Below are positions 7,668 through 13,665 of a stretch of DNA of 15,718 bases, one piece after another. Numbering within the stretch: position 1 is the first letter of the stretch; every line of letters starts with the position of its first letter. Origin of the DNA: CAYWMP01 sp964459445 (GTDB lineage: Bacteria; Desulfobacterota; DSM-4660; Desulfatiglandales; HGW-15); NCBI GenBank assembly GCA_964459445.1, contig CAYWMP010000142.1:1-15718 (forward strand). The letters run 5' to 3'. A model generated the notes under the pieces. That model worked only from the letters and a program-made list of their open reading frames with translations, was not told where the DNA came from and did no database searches. The position numbers were made by a program, and so were the translations under genes.

Positions 7668-7751
7668 TTTTGCCTCCGCGACCCGCCGCCGCCAAACTCG
7701 CCCGCCAGAAGTATGGCGGGTAAAATGGCGGCAAAGCTTGCGGAGGCAAAA
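7668..7751. repeat. Nested three-tier palindrome (GC-rich)
   Basis: The outer arms TTTTGCCTCCGC (7668-7679) and GCGGAGGCAAAA (7740-7751) are perfect. The middle arms are GCCGCC (7688-7693) and GGCGGC (7727-7732). The inner arms CCCGCCA (7701-7707) and TGGCGGG (7714-7720) enclose a 6-base loop. All three tiers are concentric, giving one long interrupted stem. It looks like a REP-type element or a strong bidirectional terminator. Confidence 0.65.
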
Positions 7752-7833
7752 AACGCCAATCGCTTCGCGAGGGTGTTGCCCGTAAGGCATGAAACCCTTA
7801 GTTCGGCCAGGCAAAAGTTGGGAAAGGATTCAA

Positions 7834-7866
7834 CCGTTCGGCCCCAAACTCACGGCCGAGGGAACG
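7834..7866. repeat. CCGTTCGGCCC-type palindromic repeat, copy A
   Basis: CCGTTCGGCCC is followed by CTCACGGCCGAGGG, the same word order as the array at 10857-10936 (CCGTTCGGCCC, then CTCACAGCCGAAGGG). The two halves are inverted relative to each other. The stretch lies 60 bases beyond the stop codon of the molybdoenzyme gene. Confidence 0.5.
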
Positions 7867-7926
7867 TTCATGGCTTAATAGATCTGAAGTAGAGATTGGG
7901 CAAAAGGAGGCGTTTTGCAGAGGTCT

Positions 7927-10035
7927 CTATTCAGGCTCGACCTGCACCAGGCAGCTGTTGCAGGCGAAGGCGCCGCCCGGCGATTTTTCATCTCTTGTGA
8001 GTACATTTGCGCAACCGCCGTGATCTAACCCCTCCGAGTCCGGGCGAAACCAAGCCCCCGCGTCCAGGCTCACCACACCGGACATCATCCGATCGGTCAC
8101 TTTTGCAACCGTGATCAGCCGGCCAAGATTATTGAAGACCCTCACCCTATCACCATCCTTAACACCTCTGTTCTCAGCATCCATGGGATTGAGCCACAGC
8201 CTATCGTCGGCAAGCCGTTTCAGGCGGGGAATGTTGTCGAAAGCGGAATTGACCCGTGTCTTTGCATGGGGGCTCACAAGCTGGAGAGGGTAGATTTTCG
8301 CCAGCTCGTCATTGGGTCCCTCCCAGGGTTCAATATGCTTCGGGACGGGCGGCAACAGGGGGTCATTCATATCAGCCATCCTTTTGCTGTAGATCTCGAT
8401 CTTTCCGGAGGGGGTTGGAAAGGGATGATGTTCCGAATCCTCGACCTGCTCGCGAAAGGCAACAAAGGGTGTTTCCAATTTCATTTCATGAACGCCCTTG
8501 TTTTTGAATTCTTCGAACCCTGGGAGATCGGGAGTGGCATCAACAAAATCTCTGAGCCATTCCTCATCGGATTTTTCGTTGAATTCCGAGAGGCTGAAAT
8601 GTGAGGCGATCTCCGAAAAGATTTCCAGATCCGACATGGTTTCCGCCGCGGGCTCGAGGATTTTGTTCATGTGAATGAAGTAGGGTCCCCCGCCCCAGGG
8701 CTGGCCGATATCTTGGGTCTCAAAATAGTGAGACACGGGAAGCACGATATCCGCATAACGGGCAGTCGGGGTCATGAAAAGCTCATGGACAACGATAAAT
8801 TCAGGCAGCTTCAGGGCATTGATACCTTTATTGGTGTTTTGGAACTGGTTTAAAAGGTTGCACCCCAGGATATAGAGGAGTTTGATGTCGGAAGGGTAAC
8901 CGCCTGATTTTCCTTTGATTAGGGCGTCAAAGACTTTGCTTACATGAACAGTGGCCACATCGCTTCCCGGGATTGGGAAACCTTTCTTAAGATATCCCAG
9001 GGGCACGCTTCCCACCCCCCCCGCAACATTGCCGCCTCTAATACCTATATTGCCGGTCATGGCGGCCAAAGCAATGGCGGCCCGATGGTATTGCTCTCCA
9101 AAGGCCGTCCGTCCGGGGGCCCAGCTTGCCCAGAGGGCAGCGGGTTTGATTGTGGCATAGTCTCCGGCCAATTGAACGATGGTCCTCGCGGAAACACCGG
9201 TTATGGCTTCCGCCCAGGCCGGTGTCTTGGGCAGGCCGTCCTCCTTTCCCATGACATAAGCTTTGTAGGCCTCAAATCCTGAGGTGTAGGTATCCACGAA
9301 TTGGCGGTCGTAAAGTTCGTCATTTATCATCACATAGGCCATGGCAATGAGCATGGCCGCGTCGGTTCCGGGCCTGATGGGGATCCATTGCTCTGCCAGA
9401 GCCTTTGCCGATGGATTTTGGCGGGGATCGACAGAGATGATTTTGGCGCCCGCCTTTTTTGCGAGGGAGAGGTAGGATGCGGTGTCGGGACCGAATCGGG
9501 AGACATTCGGGTTCCAACCCCACATGACAATCAATCGGGAATGCAATAGGTTATCGCGGGTGTTGCCCGTGTGGGCGGTCCCGAGGGTCATAAGGGATGC
9601 GAATTTGGCGGCTTCCATAGATGTGCTTCCCCACCAGGTGGTAAAGCCTCCGAGCAGGGAAAAAAAACGGCGACCCGCGTTTTGGGTGCAATGCAAGGCG
9701 CCTTCATTGCCAAAATAGTCCATCAGGAAAAGGGCGTGGGGTCCATATTGTTCTCTAATCCTTCTGATTTCTCCCGCAACCGTGTCAAAGGCCCCTTCCC
9801 AGGAAATGGGTTCGAATTTGCCATCACCCCTCTCGCCGGCTCTTTTTAGAGGTTGTGTCAACCGGTCCGGGGCATAAACCACGTCCTTTTGGGAGAGCCC
9901 CCGGGCGCAGGCCTTCAAACCCGGCCCGCGGCGATCATCGGTAGTGATCTTGACGATTTTCCCTTCAGAAAGATGCACTTTGATAAGACATCGTCCGCCG
10001 CAGTCATAGGGACAACAAGTCGTTTTTATTTCCAT
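7927..10035 (-). CDS. Molybdopterin oxidoreductase, DMSO reductase family catalytic subunit
   Basis: A 702-residue enzyme of the DMSO reductase family, which binds bis-MGD molybdenum or tungsten and carries out oxygen-atom transfer or related redox reactions. Residues 8-43 hold the 4Fe-4S motif CxxxCxxxC then Cys (Cys8, Cys12, Cys16, Cys43). The WWGSTSMEAA region (134-143) aligns with the segment carrying the serine metal ligand in DmsA-type enzymes (Ser137 or Ser139); there is no Cys or selenocysteine there. Later family motifs include WGWNPN, SVDPR, RPGTDAA, GCNLLNQFQ, ARYADIVLPV and PTPSGKIEIYSKRM. No twin-arginine signal is present, so it is probably cytoplasmic. I chose ATG 10035; the longer TTG start at 10050 lies in an intergenic repeat and follows a stop directly. 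The ribosome binding site is weak. It lies downstream of the cytochrome c3 gene on the same strand. No electron-transfer or membrane subunit is adjacent. Substrate unknown. Confidence 0.9.
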   Translation of the reverse strand: MEIKTTCCPYDCGGRCLIKVHLSEGKIVKITTDDRRGPGLKACARGLSQKDVVYAPDRLTQPLKRAGERGDGKFEPISWEGAFDTVAGEIRRIREQYGPHALFLMDYFGNEGALHCTQNAGRRFFSLLGGFTTWWGSTSMEAAKFASLMTLGTAHTGNTRDNLLHSRLIVMWGWNPNVSRFGPDTASYLSLAKKAGAKIISVDPRQNPSAKALAEQWIPIRPGTDAAMLIAMAYVMINDELYDRQFVDTYTSGFEAYKAYVMGKEDGLPKTPAWAEAITGVSARTIVQLAGDYATIKPAALWASWAPGRTAFGEQYHRAAIALAAMTGNIGIRGGNVAGGVGSVPLGYLKKGFPIPGSDVATVHVSKVFDALIKGKSGGYPSDIKLLYILGCNLLNQFQNTNKGINALKLPEFIVVHELFMTPTARYADIVLPVSHYFETQDIGQPWGGGPYFIHMNKILEPAAETMSDLEIFSEIASHFSLSEFNEKSDEEWLRDFVDATPDLPGFEEFKNKGVHEMKLETPFVAFREQVEDSEHHPFPTPSGKIEIYSKRMADMNDPLLPPVPKHIEPWEGPNDELAKIYPLQLVSPHAKTRVNSAFDNIPRLKRLADDRLWLNPMDAENRGVKDGDRVRVFNNLGRLITVAKVTDRMMSGVVSLDAGAWFRPDSEGLDHGGCANVLTRDEKSPGGAFACNSCLVQVEPE

Positions 10036-10040
10036 ATTAT

Positions 10041-10152
10041 TGGGTTCCAAGGTTCAGAGGTTCAGGAGATTGGAGGCAAAAGCAAGGCACCTTTAACTCG
10101 TAAGGTCTGCTCCGTGTTCTTCAACCCTTGAACCTTGAACGGGAAACTTTGA
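10041..10152. repeat. GGTTC-type inverted repeat between molybdoenzyme and cytochrome c3 genes
   Basis: TGGGTTCCAAGGTTCAGAGG at 10041-10060 is answered in reverse by the CCTTGAACCTTGAAC words at 10127-10152. The left arm begins only six bases upstream of the molybdoenzyme start codon, so this repeat occupies its ribosome-binding region. A related inverted repeat lies at 11002-11168. Confidence 0.5.
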
Positions 10153-10171
10153 ACTCTTTCTTTAGAGGTAA

Positions 10172-10591
10172 TTACGATTTCCTCTCATGGCAATCCGTGC
10201 ATTTTTTGTAGGGTGCGCTATCGGAGATCTCTTCTTTCAGCAAGGCGAGATGACAGCCTTTGCAGTTCTTGTGAAAAGCAATGCTCAGTTTTTTCGTCTT
10301 GGCCTCGTTCTTTATGGGATTGTGGCATTCCACGCATTTTTTGACGGGATCTCCTTCCTGCCAGACATTCTCTCCGTCCTTGTATTCGTGATGGCATTCT
10401 TTACAGGCTACTTCGTAATCCATTGAATGGTTTAAATGGGTGAATTCAATCGGCCCTTTTCGGTCGGATTTGTAGCCCTGGTTTTCAATCATCAGATCAT
10501 CGGGCGGTTCCGTGGCAGTCAAAATGCCTGTAAAGATAAACGTGAGCCCAAGAAAAGCGATCAGTAGGAAATTGGCGAGATTTTTGTTCAT
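10172..10591 (-). CDS. Tetraheme class III cytochrome c (cytochrome c3 family)
   Basis: A 139-residue exported protein with an N-terminal hydrophobic signal segment (residues about 7-24) and four CxxCH heme-c sites: CKECH (63-67), CVECH (86-90), CKGCH (110-114) and CTDCH (131-135). Additional histidines that could be axial ligands are His52, His55, His68 and His107. Number, spacing and size fit the cytochrome c3 family, which shuttles low-potential electrons between periplasmic hydrogenases or formate dehydrogenases and membrane complexes in sulfate reducers. The ATG at 10591 has an AGGAGG about eight bases upstream. It precedes the molybdoenzyme gene on the same strand with a repeat-filled gap of about 140 bases, so cotranscription is possible. 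The predicted periplasmic location contrasts with the signal-less molybdoenzyme. Confidence 0.93.
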   Translation of the reverse strand: MNKNLANFLLIAFLGLTFIFTGILTATEPPDDLMIENQGYKSDRKGPIEFTHLNHSMDYEVACKECHHEYKDGENVWQEGDPVKKCVECHNPIKNEAKTKKLSIAFHKNCKGCHLALLKEEISDSAPYKKCTDCHERKS

Positions 10592-10856
10592 CCTTGTACC
10601 TCCTCTTCAGAATCCGTTTGCAAGCTTAGAAAATGTAAATTCATAAAAAGTTCGGATAAAACCATCTGTAACCGTTTCCAAAATTTTTAAAATCCCAAAA
10701 ACCAAGCACCAAATTATTCACCCTGTTAAATAATTGGATTTATAGCGCGACAGTGTTGGTTACAAAGATCATATTGACGACCTGTGCCGCAAACCCCTGC
10801 AAGACGATTTAACAGGGCAGGTAAATCTCAAATCTCAAATACCAATTGTTCGACAT

Positions 10857-10936
10857 ACCGTTCGGCCTCGAGTCGTTCGACCCTGAGCCGTTCGGCCCTG
10901 AGCTCACAGCCGAAGGGCTCACGACCGAGGGGGAGG
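10857..10936. repeat. Degenerate CCGTTCGGCCCTGAG tandem/inverted repeat array, copy B
   Basis: About three head-to-tail units of 15-16 bases read ACCGTTCGGCCTCGAG, TCGTTCGACCCTGAG and CCGTTCGGCCCTGAG. They are followed by two inverted units, CTCACAGCCGAAGGG and CTCACGACCGAGGGG. The two halves can pair with each other. The same words occur at 7834-7866. Confidence 0.6.
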
Positions 10937-11001
10937 CTCTCGACAGGCGATCTGAACCATTTCGATTTTTTGAAGGCTTGTGAAAATGTCCTTTTTAATG
11001 T

Positions 11002-11168
11002 CAGGGTTTCAAGGTTCCGGGTTCCCCGTTCAGGGTTGGTCGTCGAAGAGCTTTTTCAACCTCTCGTATCTGACTAAGCAACGCTGGAGTCAGTTTTTTG
11101 ATCAAACTGGCCGCTTAGGCGGCCAGAGGCGGCGCTGAACCCTGAACCTTTAAACCTTTGAACCTCTG
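11002..11168. repeat. GGTTC-type inverted repeat with central hairpin
   Basis: The left arm 11002-11038 (words GGTTTCAAGGTTCCGGG and GTTCAGGGTT) is an imperfect reverse complement of 11136-11168 (CTGAACCCTGAACC and AACCTTTGAACC). Between them is a perfect 8-bp hairpin CTGGCCGC-TTAG-GCGGCCAG (11107-11126). It lies about 130 bases beyond the chemoreceptor stop and could act as a terminator. Confidence 0.5.
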
Positions 11169-11301
11169 ATCATAGTATAACTATGGAAAAGGATGGGGGG
11201 TGTCAAGTCATCTGAGTTAGATGATGGATTTGGTTAAGCGGCGGTTATGGCCGCACCGGCTGTATTAGAGAAATAAAAGAGGAAGGGGTGGGGTAGCGAT
11301 A

Positions 11302-12768
11302 TCAACTCTTTTCAGAAGTGGCCTGTGCCTTTTCTTTTTGTCGGCCGACAAGATTTCCCAGATTTTTTACAAGATCTTTCATCTTCACCGCTTCGGAGGA
11401 TAGCTCCCGGGAGGTTGTGGCCGATCTATCGGCTGTTTCCGCTATTCTCTGGGTGACCTCATCGATATTCTGGGCCGCGCTGCTAATCTGTTCAATACCT
11501 TTGGCCTGCTCATTGCTCGCAACGGTGATAGCCGCGCTTTTCTCCCCCATCACGGTGGCTGATTCTATGATTCCCTTAAAATCAGCGTTCACGTTTTTAA
11601 TGGATGTAGAGGATTGGTGGACACGCTCAATGGTGGTATCCAGTAATTGCTGAGTGTCATTAGCGGCATCCTTTACGCGCATGGCAAGATTTCTCACCTC
11701 TTGGGCAACTACAGCAAACCCGGCGCCGGCCTCACCTGCCCTTGCCGCTTCAACCGCCGCGTTCAGGGCAAGCAGGTTGGTTTGGAAGGAGATCTCATCA
11801 ATGGCCTTGATAATCTTGATCATCTCATCACTATCGGCTTCAATCTGTTCCATCTCAGTGGTCAGTTCCACCAAAGCCTTCAAAGACTGGTCCGATTTTT
11901 CAATGTTCACGTTCATGAGTTCCTCCGCGTCGGAGGCTAGTTCCGCCGTCTTTTTGCCGGATGCAGCGAGCTCTTCAAGGGTGGCGGATGTCTCTTCTAC
12001 GGATGCCGCCTGTTCAGAGGAAATCTCGGCAAGGGATGTACTGGCTTCGGATCCATGTTCGGAATAAGTATCTACCTTCCCTGCTGAATCGTCCAAGAAA
12101 TTTGTGACTTCCCTTATGGGTTTGATGACATAACGGGAAATGAGAAACAACATGACAAGAATGGTCAAGCCACTTCCCAGAAGTCCAAGGAGAGCATTCT
12201 TTTTCAAAAGGCTTCTCATGTTGACGATCGTCCTATCGATGTTTTTTCTAACCAACATGCCTCCAAGCAAAGATCTGCTGGCGCCATGGCAGTGATGACA
12301 TCTCTTTTGGTTCAATAGGGGTCGGATGACTGTCAAATGGGATTTCCCGTTGATCTCTTCCTCATATCCAGTGTCCTCTATTGAACCATCCTTTAGTAGC
12401 CGGGCAAAGCCTGTTTGAAGATTATTTGAATGCGTCATTTCCTTCAGATTTCGGCCTACTTTGTCCTTTTCAGAGGCGTAGGTGACATTACCGGCAAAAT
12501 CGAAGATGACGGCTTCCACTCCCTTCATATTCGCTTTGAAATTTGACATCAGTTCCCAGATGGTGTCCGAGTCTCCTATAGACATGGGATGGAGCAGCCC
12601 GTTATAGATTGAATCGGAAAGTATGTTGGATGATTGAACACTCTCCTCCCTTATTTGCCGACGCTGATCCAGAATATTCATGCCGATGGTACAACCAAGG
12701 ACCAACAGGAATAGGATCAATAGACCGCTGATTACAAATCGCATCCCCTTGTTTGCTGAATTTTCCAT
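11302..12768 (-). CDS. Methyl-accepting chemotaxis protein with periplasmic heme-c motif (DcrA-like)
   Basis: A 488-residue inner-membrane chemoreceptor that signals to CheA/CheW. It has a first membrane helix at about 11-31, a periplasmic sensor domain 32-190, a second helix at about 193-212, a short HAMP-like stretch (IKPIREVTNF) and a cytoplasmic helical signalling domain whose tip is at about 323-360 (IDEISFQTNLLALNAAVEAA). The sensor domain contains CHHCH at 157-161, a covalent heme-c site, close to the second membrane helix. Desulfovibrio vulgaris DcrA is a heme-c chemoreceptor that senses oxygen or redox potential; I infer a similar role. The ATG at 12768 overlaps the TGA of the upstream cytochrome by one base (TGATG), implying translational coupling, so I prefer it to a longer start 25 codons upstream. 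HAMP looks abbreviated. Confidence 0.9.
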   Translation of the reverse strand: MENSANKGMRFVISGLLILFLLVLGCTIGMNILDQRRQIREESVQSSNILSDSIYNGLLHPMSIGDSDTIWELMSNFKANMKGVEAVIFDFAGNVTYASEKDKVGRNLKEMTHSNNLQTGFARLLKDGSIEDTGYEEEINGKSHLTVIRPLLNQKRCHHCHGASRSLLGGMLVRKNIDRTIVNMRSLLKKNALLGLLGSGLTILVMLFLISRYVIKPIREVTNFLDDSAGKVDTYSEHGSEASTSLAEISSEQAASVEETSATLEELAASGKKTAELASDAEELMNVNIEKSDQSLKALVELTTEMEQIEADSDEMIKIIKAIDEISFQTNLLALNAAVEAARAGEAGAGFAVVAQEVRNLAMRVKDAANDTQQLLDTTIERVHQSSTSIKNVNADFKGIIESATVMGEKSAAITVASNEQAKGIEQISSAAQNIDEVTQRIAETADRSATTSRELSSEAVKMKDLVKNLGNLVGRQKEKAQATSEKS

Positions 12769-13226
12769 CAATGAGCACCCCCGTAGACCAAGGGTTTGTA
12801 TTGAAATGATTCCACACGCTCCGAATTGTGACACTTCTCGCAATCCTTCTGAGTGAGCCGGCCCTTAATGTCCTCGGCATCTTCGGTGTCCATGCGAAGA
12901 CTCCCGCGACCGTGACAGACCTCACAGCCAGCGTTTTTGAGATGTGGTGTTTCCTCTTCCGATTTGAAACCTCCGGGTTCGCCATAACCCGTTGTATGGC
13001 ATTTAAAGCATGATTCCATTTCTTTTTTGGTCAATCCTTTCTTCATTTTTTGCAGGCTTTTAAAGGAATGGCTTTTCTTGGCGTATGCCTTGAAGCTTTT
13101 GTATTCTTCTTTATGGCAGTCTATACAGGCATCTGACCCCACATAACTTTTCTCGGATTCCTGTCCGTGGACGTTATCCAATAGGGCAACAGACAAAAAG
13201 ACCGCTCCTATAATAAGGACAAACAC
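12768..13226 (-). CDS. Tetraheme cytochrome c (cytochrome c554-like) coupled to the chemoreceptor
   Basis: An exported multiheme cytochrome with four CxxCH sites: CIDCH (34-38), CFKCH (73-77), CEVCH (101-105) and CEKCH (129-133) in the 152-residue GTG-start version. The spacing and words such as YVGSDACIDCHKEEY and SHSFKS resemble the cytochrome c554 family. The hydrophobic segment (residues 2-16) is a signal peptide core, but from GTG 13226 it has no basic n-region and no fitting ribosome binding site. The better start is ATG 13262, with GGAGG nine bases upstream, giving M-K-R-I; that frame meets TAG at codon 5 before continuing as DQKHDIG into this ORF. It ends by overlapping the chemoreceptor start, so the two are one unit. 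It may deliver electrons to, or share ligand with, the heme-c receptor (inference). Confidence 0.85.
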   Translation of the reverse strand: MFVLIIGAVFLSVALLDNVHGQESEKSYVGSDACIDCHKEEYKSFKAYAKKSHSFKSLQKMKKGLTKKEMESCFKCHTTGYGEPGGFKSEEETPHLKNAGCEVCHGRGSLRMDTEDAEDIKGRLTQKDCEKCHNSERVESFQYKPLVYGGAH

Positions 13227-13247
13227 CCCAATATCGTGCTTTTGATC

Positions 13248-13276
13248 CTAAATTCTTTTCATCGCGGCTCGCCTCC
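13248..13276 (-). other. Upstream start of the cytochrome with ribosome binding site and in-frame amber codon
   Basis: On the minus strand GGAGG (13276-13272) is followed after nine bases by ATG (13262-13260), AAA, AGA, ATT, then TAG (13250-13248), in frame with the cytochrome. Replacing the amber by any sense codon gives a textbook signal peptide with a basic start. Either the gene carries a nonsense mutation and starts later, or the codon is suppressed. Confidence 0.6.
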
Positions 13277-13665
13277 AATGCAAATTGGCCCCGGAGCAGC
13301 CAATGTTGCTCAAAGCGAGGTTTGGTGAGAATGGTTTCCAGTCTTTGTTTGGCTTTAAAATTCAATATTTCAATGATTTAGCTATATATTTGGCACTTTT
13401 CACGGGATAGTTGAAAAACCTTTCCGTCTACTTTTCTTGCAGGACTCATACCAGAAGATCGAAATTACAAAAATTATCGTATTTCTAAATATTTCATATA
13501 TTTGGAGAAGGACATTATGATAATTGGGGTTTGGAAGTTGACGTTCATTTTCCAGTCCGTCATGATAGTGACACCCGAATGGTCTTGACCCTGATACGAC
13601 TTAGAACGGGAATATGGGGATGAATCAAAGTCCGAAATAGCCATGAATGGACAAAGGAGCAGAAA
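13263..13665. other. 403-bp divergent intergenic region
   Basis: The gap lies between the cytochrome/chemoreceptor unit (minus) and the hydrolase (plus), so it should contain both promoters. It is AT-rich around 13360-13510. I could not fix -35/-10 or sigma-54 boxes. It contains one very short ORF, 13517-13588, with a plausible ribosome binding site. Nothing else is seen. Confidence 0.45.
13517..13588 (+). CDS. Possible 23-residue small ORF
   Basis: ATG 13517 is preceded by GGAGAAGG about five bases upstream and encodes 23 residues starting MIIGVWKLTFIF, with a short hydrophobic stretch, ending in TGA. It lies 78 bases before the hydrolase. It could be a leader peptide or membrane micro-protein, or simply chance. 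I do not recognise it. Confidence 0.2.
   Translation: MIIGVWKLTFIFQSVMIVTPEWS

Larger units (their letters stand above)
7512..7926. other. 415-bp palindrome-rich spacer between selD and the molybdoenzyme gene
   Basis: The spacer separates two genes that converge (selD on plus, molybdoenzyme on minus). No credible coding region is seen. It carries the second copy of the GCTAAAGC-ATGGC repeat (7633-7660), a three-tier nested palindrome (7668-7751) and a CCGTTCGGCCC-type repeat (7834-7866) shared with the spacer at 10857-10936. Either strand would fold, so the region may terminate transcription from both sides. Confidence 0.5.
10592..11301. other. 710-bp repeat-bearing spacer
   Basis: No credible gene is seen between cytochrome c3 and the chemoreceptor, both on the minus strand. 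The stretch nearest cytochrome c3 (10592-10760) is AT-rich and presumably carries its promoter. The rest holds the CCGTTCGGCCC array (10857-10936), a GGTTC-type inverted repeat (11002-11168) and a perfect small hairpin (11107-11126). Confidence 0.5.

Noticed and set aside
9616..9640. Selenocysteine at the metal ligand of the molybdoenzyme, as in many formate dehydrogenases.
   Set aside because: The aligned region reads WWGSTSMEA with serines and there is no in-frame TGA in the gene.
10036..10050. TTG start for the molybdoenzyme, five codons upstream.
   Set aside because: It lies within the GGTTC-type repeat, directly after an in-frame TGA, with no better ribosome binding site than ATG 10035.
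10857..10936. Candidate CRISPR array.
   Set aside because: Units of 15-16 bases are contiguous without spacers and half are inverted, so this is a degenerate repeat, not CRISPR.
13174..13365. 63-codon minus-strand ORF overlapping the cytochrome start.
   Set aside because: It is out of frame with the heme-bearing ORF and lacks any motif; the ATG at 13262 in the heme frame explains the region better.
13388..13406. Sigma-54 promoter suggested by TGGCAC in the divergent region.
   Set aside because: The matching -12 element (TTGC at the right spacing) is absent.
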